Source: a virus
IMG/VR virus record: IMGVR_UViG_3300032898_000278
Coordinates: 1-28,465 of that record
Length of the DNA stretch: 28,465 nucleotides
Reading direction: 5' to 3' (one strand)
Every line of letters starts with the position of its first letter. Positions within the stretch are counted from its first letter, which is position 1. Under the pieces are notes generated by a model. That model was not told the DNA's origin, ran no database searches, and was given only the letters and a program-made list of their open reading frames with translations. Both the position numbers and the translations under genes were made by a program. Shown here one piece after another: positions 14,976 through 22,081 of the stretch.

Positions 14976-15557
14976 TTAGACGAGCCCGGAGGTGCGATAG
15001 AACGCCACAAGCGGCGCGGCGAAGCCGATGCTTTCGAGCACCACCTCGCCGCCGGCGGCGATCAGTCGGGGATTGTCCGGCCACAGGCCATCAGCCTGCC
15101 GGCGCAGCAGATCGGCACGGATTTCCGCAGTATAAAGCACGAGGATTTCCTGCACGCTGGGTATCGATACATAGGCCCATACGTTCGCCCAGGTATCGTT
15201 TTTGTTCGACGGCGAGAGAATTTCGACCAGCACGAGCGGCGCCAACAGCAGCCGATCATCGTTCCGCCAGGGGGCACAGGTGACCCCCAGATCGGGCACA
15301 CGGATGTTGTGATCGGCGCGCACCCGCGGCCGGACTCCGGGCTCAACGACTGTGCGGCACTCCGGGCGGGTCGCCGCGAGGTGATTGCCGATCAGGCGAT
15401 CGGTCTCGCTCTGAATCGCACCATGGATGGGCGAGGCGGGCGCCATTGCACGCGGCGTGCCGTCCACCAACTCCCACCGATCGCCGGCGCCCGATGGGTG
15501 CCAGTCGAGAAACTCTGCCACCGTCATTGCCGGAGGCAGTTTGCTTGCTGCGCTCAT
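14976..15557 (-). CDS. Uma2-family (DUF820) putative endonuclease, antisense cargo gene
   Basis: This 193-residue protein has the Uma2 PD-(D/E)xK-type fold: MTVAEFLDWHP, RWELVDGTP (27-35), a central VPDLGV (87-92) and VEILSPSNKNDTWANVWAY (111-129). The Asp of PDLGV and the Glu of VEILSPS are the expected metal ligands. The usual following Lys is replaced in this subgroup by the TWANVWAY segment. ATG 15557 is chosen over longer starts because GAGGG lies just upstream and the family begins here. Family members are common in bacterial genomes, and their targets are unknown. The gene is inserted leftward between the protease and capsid genes of the rightward late operon, as expected for a moron. 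Confidence 0.8.
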   Translation of the reverse strand: MSAASKLPPAMTVAEFLDWHPSGAGDRWELVDGTPRAMAPASPIHGAIQSETDRLIGNHLAATRPECRTVVEPGVRPRVRADHNIRVPDLGVTCAPWRNDDRLLLAPLVLVEILSPSNKNDTWANVWAYVSIPSVQEILVLYTAEIRADLLRRQADGLWPDNPRLIAAGGEVVLESIGFAAPLVAFYRTSGLV

Positions 15558-15757
15558 TCGGCCCTCACCGTGCGAGATGTCGAAGATACAGTCGTCATAC
15601 TCGTAAAGTAGCTCCTGCCGCTGCTTCACGCGAGGACTTCGGGCAATGTGACCGGCTTGCGCAAGGTAACTCTCGGCGCGGCATTCGTAGCATGGCGGGC
15701 TCCAGAGGCTCCAGGGCCGGCCTCTGATGACCGACAATTTGAAGGGAAACATACCAC

Positions 15758-17125
15758 ATGAGCACACTGCTGTCGCTCCGCCGCGCCCTCGGGGCGGCGG
15801 TGGATGAACTTGCGCCGCTGGCCGGGACGCCTGCCTTCGCCGCCAAGGAGGCGGAGATCGCGACGCTTGAGCGCACGATCGGGGAACTGGACCGCGCGGA
15901 GAAACTCGCCGCCAAGCTGGCGCGGCCGATCGGCGCCGGTCCGGGCGACGACGTGATGGAGATCAACCCGTCGCAGCGCACTCTGTCGCAAATCCGCGGC
16001 ATGGACCCGCGCCAGGGCAGGCTGCGGGGCTTTGACGACTATCTCAGCCTGGCTCGGAAGGGGCTGGATTTCACGCCGCGCGCCGGCGAGCAATACCGGA
16101 CGTTGGGCGAGCAGCTCCAGGCGGTTTTCAAACACTACAGCTCGAAGGGGAGCGACACGGATCGCCGCCTGGTACGCGCGCCGACCGGTGCGGGCGAGGT
16201 CGATCCGACCGGCGGCGGCTTCCTGGTCCAGGTCGATTTCGCGGCTTCGATCTTCATGCTCGCGCACGACATGGGGGAGATCCTCAGTCGCGTGAACAAG
16301 CTGCCGATCAGCGCGAATGCGAACAGCATCAAGATACCGGGCGTGGATGAAACCAGCCGAGCGACCGGCAGCCGCTGGGGTGGCGTGGCGTCGAACTGGG
16401 TTGGCGAAGGGACCGCGGTCACCCCGTCGAAGCCGAAGTTCCGCACCATCGAGTTCGACCTGAAAAAGCTGATGTCGGTCATGTACACCACCGACGAGCT
16501 GTTGCAGGACTCCACGGCGCTGACCTCGATCGCGGCGCAGGCGTTCTCGGAAGAAGTCATGTTCATGACCGAGGACGCCATCGTAGAGGGCACCGGAGCG
16601 GGCATGCCGTTTGGCTACATGAAAAGCCCGGCTTTGATTACGATTCCGAAGGTGGCCGGCCAGGCCACGCAGACGATCGTCAAGGAAAACATCGACCAGA
16701 TGTGGTCGCGCCTCTGGGCGCGGTCGGCGAAGAACGCCGTGTGGTTCATTAATCAGGATTGCCTGCCCCAGCTCATGGCGATGAACCAAGCGGTCGGCAC
16801 CGGAGGCCAGCTCGTCTACCTACCGCCCGGCGGTCTGTCCGCCACGCCGTTCTCGACCCTCTATGGTCGCGAGGTGGTTTGGACGGAATACAATTCTACG
16901 CTGGGCACCACAGGGGACATCACGCTGGCTGACCTGAGTCAGTACATGCTGGTGGACAAGAACGGGGTGCAGGCGGCGACCAGCATGCACGTCGCCTTCC
17001 TCACCGACGAGATGGTGTTCCGCATCACCTATCGGGTGGACGGCAAGCCGATGTGGGCGGTGCCGCTGACGCCGTTCAAGGGATCGAACACCAAGAGCCC
17101 CTTTATCGCGCTGGCGTCCCGCTAA
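15758..17125 (+). CDS. Phage major capsid protein, HK97 family
   Basis: This 455-residue protein builds the icosahedral head. Residues about 1-90 are a helical delta-like scaffold domain (VDELAPLAGTPAFAAKEAEI), normally removed by the prohead protease. The HK97 fold follows: GGFLVQVDFAASIFML, IKIPGVDETSRATGSRWGGV, FDLKKLMSVMYTTDELLQDS, AIVEGTGAGMPFGYMKSPAL, and the C-terminal FLTDEMVFRITYRVDG. ATG 15758 has GAAGGGA about nine bases upstream. The frame is intact. It is separated from its protease by the antisense Uma2 gene. The 200 bp between that gene and this start show nothing further that I can name. Confidence 0.95.
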   Translation: MSTLLSLRRALGAAVDELAPLAGTPAFAAKEAEIATLERTIGELDRAEKLAAKLARPIGAGPGDDVMEINPSQRTLSQIRGMDPRQGRLRGFDDYLSLARKGLDFTPRAGEQYRTLGEQLQAVFKHYSSKGSDTDRRLVRAPTGAGEVDPTGGGFLVQVDFAASIFMLAHDMGEILSRVNKLPISANANSIKIPGVDETSRATGSRWGGVASNWVGEGTAVTPSKPKFRTIEFDLKKLMSVMYTTDELLQDSTALTSIAAQAFSEEVMFMTEDAIVEGTGAGMPFGYMKSPALITIPKVAGQATQTIVKENIDQMWSRLWARSAKNAVWFINQDCLPQLMAMNQAVGTGGQLVYLPPGGLSATPFSTLYGREVVWTEYNSTLGTTGDITLADLSQYMLVDKNGVQAATSMHVAFLTDEMVFRITYRVDGKPMWAVPLTPFKGSNTKSPFIALASR

Positions 17126-17158
17126 CACTCTTCCGAGTTTCGTCAGGAGCATTCGACG

Positions 17159-17641
17159 ATGGCACGTCAGATTTCTATGCCGTATCAGTTTCCGCCGGTC
17201 GCCCTGCTGCCGCCGGCAGCCGATGCGGCCGGTCGCACCAGTTCCTACCGAGACCTGGCGAACGCGCTCAAGGCGTGGGTCGTCGTGCATGTGAACCAGG
17301 GCAATGCGGCACAGGTGACTCTGTCGATCCTGCAAGGTCAGGACACGCTCGGTACCGGATCGAAGGCGGTCGGTGTCATGCCCACGTGGCTCTGCGCGGC
17401 CACGGCCACCAGCGATGCCCTCACGGTGCAGACGCCCGGGGCGACCTTCCAGACTTCCGCGGCCGTGGCGGACAAGATCGTGGTTTTCGAGATCACGCCG
17501 GAGATGTGCATGGACCTGATCAACGGGTTCCACACCATCGCCGTGCAAACCAGCGCGTCGAATGCGGCGAACATCACCGAAGCCGAGTTGTTTCTCTGGG
17601 AGTCTTACCAGGGCGCGTCCGCACCATCGACCTTGGTCTGA
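17159..17641 (+). CDS. Putative phage head-associated structural protein, 160 residues
   Basis: The protein begins MARQISMPYQFPPVALLPPA and continues as a beta-rich sequence (WVVVHVNQGNAAQVTLSIL, DKIVVFEITPEMCMDLINGF). No family is recognised with certainty. ATG 17159 has AGGAG upstream. Position directly after the major capsid gene and before the connector suggests a decoration, stabilisation or minor head protein; this is inferred from position only. Confidence 0.6.
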   Translation: MARQISMPYQFPPVALLPPAADAAGRTSSYRDLANALKAWVVVHVNQGNAAQVTLSILQGQDTLGTGSKAVGVMPTWLCAATATSDALTVQTPGATFQTSAAVADKIVVFEITPEMCMDLINGFHTIAVQTSASNAANITEAELFLWESYQGASAPSTLV

Positions 17642-17674
17642 TCCGTCTTCATCTCGGCCGTTCGGGAGAATGAC

Positions 17675-18418
17675 ATGACCACGACTTCGAAATTCCATGC
17701 CGGGCGGCTGGAGTTCTTCGACACCGCGACTTTCGAATACGTGCTGCCGGTCGCGCCGGTGCATTTCTACGAAGATTTCCTTGGACAATCGTACGTCGCG
17801 GTCCCGGCTGCCGGTTCGGCCGTTGATGGCTGCCCCTTCGTCAAGAAGATCGTCGGTGCCGGGCCGCCAACCCTCGCCGGAGTGGCGAATGCCATCGGTG
17901 GCCAGGTCGCATGCACCCTGGCGGCGACGAGCGAGAAAGAGGATTGCGTGCTGTACTGGGGCGACAACCTCGCGCTGGATTGCACCAAGGGGCTGATCTT
18001 CGAGACTCGCGCTCAGTTGTCAGTGACGCCGAGCGCGGCGGGCGCACAAGCCGTGTGGGGCGTTGCCTCCGCATGGATCGACGGGCCGCAGAACAACACC
18101 TGCTATCTGGAATTCAGTGCACAAGCGAATGGCGCCGTGCTGGTCACCGCTTTCGACGGCGTTACCACGACCTTGGTTGCCAGCGGCGTCACGGTCGGCA
18201 CCACCGATTGGCACATCTACCGGATCGACGCGGCCAACCCAACCGACGTGGCATTCTTCATCGATGGCAATCGAGTGAACGCGGACAACTCGATCAACTT
18301 CGCAGCGACCGGCGCGCTGGCGGTCCTGCAACCATACCTCGCTGCATACAAGGTGTCAGGCACGGGCGTTGCCACCCTGACGATCGACTATGTGCGGGCC
18401 TGGATGAACCGGCAGTAA
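17675..18418 (+). CDS. Putative phage structural protein with a concanavalin/LamG-like pattern
   Basis: This 247-residue, beta-rich protein begins MTTTSKFHAGRLEFFDTATF. The stretch LIFETRAQLSVTP, WIDGPQNNTCYLEF, WHIYRIDAANPTDVAFFIDG looks like a jelly-roll, concanavalin-A-like fold (ligand-binding or capsid decoration). No signal peptide is present. GGGAG precedes ATG 17675. It sits among the head genes, so a surface decoration role is plausible; no family name is certain. Confidence 0.6.
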   Translation: MTTTSKFHAGRLEFFDTATFEYVLPVAPVHFYEDFLGQSYVAVPAAGSAVDGCPFVKKIVGAGPPTLAGVANAIGGQVACTLAATSEKEDCVLYWGDNLALDCTKGLIFETRAQLSVTPSAAGAQAVWGVASAWIDGPQNNTCYLEFSAQANGAVLVTAFDGVTTTLVASGVTVGTTDWHIYRIDAANPTDVAFFIDGNRVNADNSINFAATGALAVLQPYLAAYKVSGTGVATLTIDYVRAWMNRQ

Positions 18419-18436
18419 GCCTGGGGAGCGCGCGGC

Positions 18437-18799
18437 ATGTTATCAGTCGGCATCACCCTCAACCCGGCGTCGATCGCGGCAGGAGCTTCGCTGTCCGGCC
18501 CAGTGTCGCTCGGCGCGCTGACGCTGGTCGGCATCTCGATGCCGGCCGTCTGGACCACGGCCCCCCTGACGTTCCAGGTCAGCCCGGACGGAGTTACTTG
18601 GCAGGAGCTGTACGACGGCGCGGGCAACGAGGTGACGATCACCGCCGCAGCGGGCCAGTTCATCATTCCGCTGGCCGATCCTTCTTATCTCTGGCGCGGG
18701 GTCAACATGCTCCAGGTTCGGAGCGGCACGCTTGCAGCTCCGGTGAACCAGGTCGCCGCAGCCGTGGTGAACATCGTCACCCGATCGGAAATGCTGTGA
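18437..18799 (+). CDS. Small beta-rich phage protein, 120 residues
   Basis: The protein begins MLSVGITLNPASIAAGASLS, with PLTFQVSPDGVTWQELYDG and FIIPLADPSYLWRGVNML. The pattern is a small beta-sandwich resembling head-decoration or fibre-base proteins. GGGGAG precedes ATG 18437 and the spacing to the previous gene is short, so it belongs to the same late transcript. The exact family is unknown to me. Confidence 0.6.
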   Translation: MLSVGITLNPASIAAGASLSGPVSLGALTLVGISMPAVWTTAPLTFQVSPDGVTWQELYDGAGNEVTITAAAGQFIIPLADPSYLWRGVNMLQVRSGTLAAPVNQVAAAVVNIVTRSEML

Positions 18800-18882
18800 A
18801 GGATGCAACGCGATGATGGAACGCGGCGGATATCGCAACCGCGCCCTGGTGGCGCCGGTGCGCAAGGACAGGGGGCCGAGCG

Positions 18883-19524
18883 GTGCGAACCACGCTGACG
18901 GTGACGGCGGAGCCGACCGCGGAACCGGTGTCGATCGAGCAGGTGAAGCGGCATTGCCGGATCGACAACAACGCGGACGACGAACTGCTGACGGGCTACC
19001 TGACCGCGGCCCGGGTCATGGCGGAGGGCTACCTTAGCCGGGCACTGCTGACGCAGACGCTGCTGTGGACCATGCGGCCGTCGTCCGATCTGCCTCGCGA
19101 TCGTCTCTGGCTGCACGAGACCCTGGAACTGCCGCGCGCGCCGGTGCAGTCGATCTTGTCGGTGACGACGCTCGATGAATGGGGCAACGCCACGACGATC
19201 GCGCCAGCCTCGCTGCCGGTGACGCCGCCGGCGGTGATCCTCGGCTATGTCGCCGACCTGACGTTGGAGCCGGCGACGCTGTTCATCGGCCCCGAGACAG
19301 TGCTGAGCGGCGGCTTTGCGGCCTACCGGACCAAACTGCAGCACCTGCAAGTCTCGATGGTTGCCGGCTATGGCGATGCCAGCGACGTGTCCTCCACGGT
19401 GATCCAGGCGATCATGATGACCACGGCATTCCTCTATGAGCATCGCGGTGACTCTGCCGCCGCGATGCCGGACGCAGCGACCTGGCTACTCGACCGGCAG
19501 CGGTTGCAGTTCCTGGGCGGGTGA
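18883..19524 (+). CDS. Phage gp6-like head-tail connector protein
   Basis: This 213-residue protein binds under the portal and joins the head to the tail adaptor. The start is GTG 18883. Typical features: VSIEQVKRHCRIDNNADDELL, LTGYLTAARVMAEGYLSRAL, a central beta-hairpin, and the C-terminal AIMMTTAFLYEHRGD, with a conserved helix that packs against the portal. Length is usual for the longer family members. The gene is intact, though the portal it would contact is missing from its expected place. Confidence 0.85.
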   Translation: MRTTLTVTAEPTAEPVSIEQVKRHCRIDNNADDELLTGYLTAARVMAEGYLSRALLTQTLLWTMRPSSDLPRDRLWLHETLELPRAPVQSILSVTTLDEWGNATTIAPASLPVTPPAVILGYVADLTLEPATLFIGPETVLSGGFAAYRTKLQHLQVSMVAGYGDASDVSSTVIQAIMMTTAFLYEHRGDSAAAMPDAATWLLDRQRLQFLGG

Positions 19525-19525
19525 T

Positions 19526-19924
19526 TTGAGCGCAAGCGTGGGACCCGAGCCGGGACCGGACCCGAATGCAGTCAGGATCGGCTCGCTGCGCTGGCGCGTG
19601 GTGATTGCGACCCGCGAGCAGGCGGCGGACCCGGACAGCCCGGGGTTCCTGGAGACCATCGCGAAGCGGCAGACCGTGCGGGCCGATGTACAGCCGATCG
19701 GCACGATGACCTTCTATGCGGCGGAACAGGTCAACACGCCGGTCACCCATCGCATCGTCATCCGGTGGCTCGATTGGGTTGACACGACGCACGTCATTTT
19801 CCGCATCACCAAGCGGCCGGATGAGAGCGAAATGGTCGAGCGGTTCCGGGTGCGGCGCGTAATGCCGATCGACGGCCGCCAGCGATTCCTGCGGCTCGAT
19901 TGCGAACTGGAGAGGCGCGTCTGA
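19526..19924 (+). CDS. Phage head closure protein
   Basis: This protein of about 132 residues matches head closure/head-tail adaptor proteins (SPP1 gp16-like): IGSLRWRVVIATREQ, LETIAKRQTVRADVQPIG, HRIVIRWLDWVDTTHVIFRI. No ATG begins the conserved part. TTG 19526, with GGGCGGG just upstream, is the best start; GTG 19538 is an alternative. The stop overlaps the next gene's ATG at 19922-19927 (ATGA). Its role is to seal the connector after packaging. Confidence 0.8.
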   Translation: MSASVGPEPGPDPNAVRIGSLRWRVVIATREQAADPDSPGFLETIAKRQTVRADVQPIGTMTFYAAEQVNTPVTHRIVIRWLDWVDTTHVIFRITKRPDESEMVERFRVRRVMPIDGRQRFLRLDCELERRV

Positions 19925-20424
19925 TGGCCCTTCTGCAAATCACCGTGCCGGGCGGCTGGACGATCGTCGCCGGCAAGCAGCAGGTGCGCGCCGTCATGCG
20001 CGGTGTTGGGGCCGAGGTGGTGGCGCGCGCCCGCGCGTTGATCCGGGCCGGCAGCAGGAAACGCCCATCCGCCCCCGGCGAGCCGCCGCGGAGCGTTTCG
20101 GGGAAGCTGGCGCGGTCGATCCGGGCCCGGGTCTGGAACGATGTCGAGGGCGTTACGATCCGTGCCTCCGAGTTCTATGCCCTGTTCCTGTCGCGTGGCG
20201 CGAAGGGCGGAGGCGGTGACACCAGCAAAGCATCCAATTTCGTGTCGGCCGCTTCGATCGTACCTCGCCGCATGAAGCGGAGCGCCATCTCGAAGAAGCG
20301 CATCCTGCTGCCGCGCCCGTTCCTGGGGCCGGCACTCGACCAGGCTATCGCGAACGGCCTGGCCGACCGGGTGCGCGTCGCGGTGATCAGTGGGCTGAAG
20401 TTTCAGCGGGTAGGGCGTCGGTAG
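19924..20424 (+). CDS. HK97 gp10-like phage tail-completion/head-tail joining protein
   Basis: This 166-residue basic protein begins MALLQITVPGGWTIVAGKQQ. It has the gp10 pattern: VVARARALIRAGSRKRPSAP, PGEPPRSVSGKLARSIRAR, IRASEFYALFLSRGAKG, and RPFLGPALDQAIANGLAD near the end. ATG 19924 overlaps the upstream stop. It is followed by an antisense cargo gene, then by the tail-terminator candidate. Confidence 0.85.
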   Translation: MALLQITVPGGWTIVAGKQQVRAVMRGVGAEVVARARALIRAGSRKRPSAPGEPPRSVSGKLARSIRARVWNDVEGVTIRASEFYALFLSRGAKGGGGDTSKASNFVSAASIVPRRMKRSAISKKRILLPRPFLGPALDQAIANGLADRVRVAVISGLKFQRVGRR

Positions 20425-20497
20425 CGGGGCAGTTTGATTGTCTGCAATGGGTGGAAACCGGCCGCTCCAGCAACGCGGGTGGGCCATCAGCGGACTT

Positions 20498-21253
20498 CTA
20501 GGAAGTTGGTGCAACCACTGATTTACCATCCGGTATAATGCGAAAAGAGCGGAACGCAAGGCGCGCTTTGTAAACCATCACACCATGATAGCTCCGGCCA
20601 ACCAGGGCGTGGATTTTGCGCAAATTCAAGTCACACAGCGGCCCTAATATCACCTCAACCAGCTTGAGGTTTCCGCTAAACGGCATGAAATATAGTCCAC
20701 CTTCGAGCTCTGAATCGGCTAAATTGCATAGGATCCTCCATTCTCTCTCGTACTCCCAGGTTTCGAATTTTGAATATATCAAAGCGTCAGCGATTAGCGG
20801 GGTAATGCTACTCGTTCCCTTCGGCATTTTGAGCTTAAGTCTAGCTGAGGAATATCGGACTTCCTTGACCAGAGATTCTTCTACATCGAAGCCAAGAGCG
20901 ACACCTTTGTGCTTAGCTGCATAGTGACTCCACAGGACCGGATCTGTCCAGTCCGCGCTGAAGCAGACAACACCTTTCTTCTCGTTGAATGTATCTTTGT
21001 GCTGACGAACAAGTTTGCGAATGCCAGGGTCACCGAAATTCTGACCTAGTAACTCGAACGGGTCATTAAGTTCTGAGAATCGTGAAATCTTTACTCGCCC
21101 AAATATGATGTTTGAAAGGGCATGCTCTGATCCTGTGAGATAGTAGAGCCGCTTGAAGCCCGTTGGTGCAGGGAGCAGAACGGCATCGCTGCCGTGCCCG
21201 CGCTCATAGCCAGCAGCCTTCCACTTTTTACGAAGCCCCGCGTCCAGTGGCAT
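20498..21253 (-). CDS. DUF2971 domain-containing protein, antisense cargo gene
   Basis: This 251-residue protein has the DUF2971 signature: YYLTGSEHALSNIIFGRVKI, FSELNDPFELLG (59-70), then CFSADWTDPVLWSHYAAKHK and GVALGFDV (97-124), and EYEREWRILCNLAD later. DUF2971 proteins are common in accessory islands and defence-associated loci; their activity is unknown to me. The region is lower in GC than the flanking phage genes, which suggests separate acquisition. ATG 21253 is preceded by GGGAAG and a TATAAT -10 box. It lies leftward between two rightward late genes. Confidence 0.8.
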   Translation of the reverse strand: MPLDAGLRKKWKAAGYERGHGSDAVLLPAPTGFKRLYYLTGSEHALSNIIFGRVKISRFSELNDPFELLGQNFGDPGIRKLVRQHKDTFNEKKGVVCFSADWTDPVLWSHYAAKHKGVALGFDVEESLVKEVRYSSARLKLKMPKGTSSITPLIADALIYSKFETWEYEREWRILCNLADSELEGGLYFMPFSGNLKLVEVILGPLCDLNLRKIHALVGRSYHGVMVYKARLAFRSFRIIPDGKSVVAPTS

Positions 21254-21281
21254 TTTTCTTCCCGCCGGATATTGAACCTAG

Positions 21282-21312
21282 ATTATAGCGCTGAATGCGC
21301 GGTGACTCGCAA
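21282..21312 (-). promoter_or_regulatory. Promoter of the DUF2971 cargo gene
   Basis: A perfect -10 TATAAT (21287-21282, minus strand) lies about 30 bp upstream of the ATG at 21253. A -35-like TTGCGA (21312-21307) is 19 bp further up, so the spacing is slightly long. This marks the gene as separately transcribed from the late operon. Confidence 0.5.
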
Positions 21313-21396
21313 GAGTTTTGCACGGCACGTGTGCTGGACGCACTACCGTGGGTTGGGACCCAACATTCAAGCTGACCTTATTGGGACGTTTCTCTG

Positions 21397-22017
21397 ATGG
21401 ACATCTCGTTGGTAATCGAGCAACTCCGGCGCTACTGCCCGGAGTTGGGCGGGCGCGTCGGCGGCGCGGCAGACTTTGAAACCGGGGTCGAGTCCGTTAT
21501 CGCGATCACCGATCCGGCGACCGGCAAGTTCGTCTATCCGGCAGCCGTGGTGATCCCGCTGGAGGATGAAACCGGCAGCAACGACCTGTTGGACGGCAAT
21601 ATCCAAACCGTCACCGAGACCATTGGCGTGATTGTCGAGTTCGACGCCTCGGCCGATCGTCGCGGCCAGGTCGGCGTCAGCCAGGTCGAGGCGATGAAGT
21701 ACGCGCTGTTCCGCGCGCTGCTGAGCTGGGTGATCGAGCCCGAGCGAGGCGCGCGGGGCCTCTATTATGCCGGCGGCGAACTGCTGACCTTCGATCGCGC
21801 ACGCCTGTTCTGGATGTTCCGGATGAGCTTCGACGCCACGATCAGCGATGCAGACGGCTTCGTGCCGCGTGGCGATCCGCTGACCAACGTTACCGAAACA
21901 ATCCAGCCAGACGATCCGATCAAGCTCGCCACGCCGATCGTCGGAAAGGAAGCCGTCCGCGGGACGGTCGCCGTCTGGGGTGGGTTCGTTTGGGATGACG
22001 GAGACGTGTGGGGATGA
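21397..22017 (+). CDS. Putative phage tail terminator/neck protein
   Basis: This 206-residue protein begins MDISLVIEQLRRYCPELGGR. It contains AVVIPLEDETGSNDLL, ETIGVIVEFDASADRRGQVG, and a helix AMKYALFRALLSWVIEPERG, a layout seen in phage tail-terminator (gpU/Gp37-like) proteins. Start ATG 21397. It follows the gp10-like gene in the late order after the DUF2971 insertion. A major tail protein would be expected next but is not present; the next gene encodes a fibronectin-type tail protein. Confidence 0.6.
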   Translation: MDISLVIEQLRRYCPELGGRVGGAADFETGVESVIAITDPATGKFVYPAAVVIPLEDETGSNDLLDGNIQTVTETIGVIVEFDASADRRGQVGVSQVEAMKYALFRALLSWVIEPERGARGLYYAGGELLTFDRARLFWMFRMSFDATISDADGFVPRGDPLTNVTETIQPDDPIKLATPIVGKEAVRGTVAVWGGFVWDDGDVWG

Positions 22018-22081
22018 CGCAATCTTGCAAACGGTCGCGAAGCGAACGTGATGCGTCATTCGTCGAAAGGCGGTTAGCACG

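Noticed and set aside
15626-16789. 387-residue minus-strand open frame opposite the capsid gene
   Set aside because: Opposite a clear HK97 major capsid protein, with no motifs.
18813-19037. 74-residue plus-strand frame starting MMERGGYRNR between the small structural gene and the connector
   Set aside because: Runs through the connector gene out of frame and turns into Gly/Asp/Arg-rich shadow. Only the first 20 or so residues could be independent.
9642-22017. Capsid-forming satellite (cf-PICI-like element)
   Set aside because: It lacks tail genes as satellites do, but the absence of portal and the presence of tail-fibre genes, with no integrase/AlpA/primase set in the window, fit a decayed prophage better. 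Not fully excluded.
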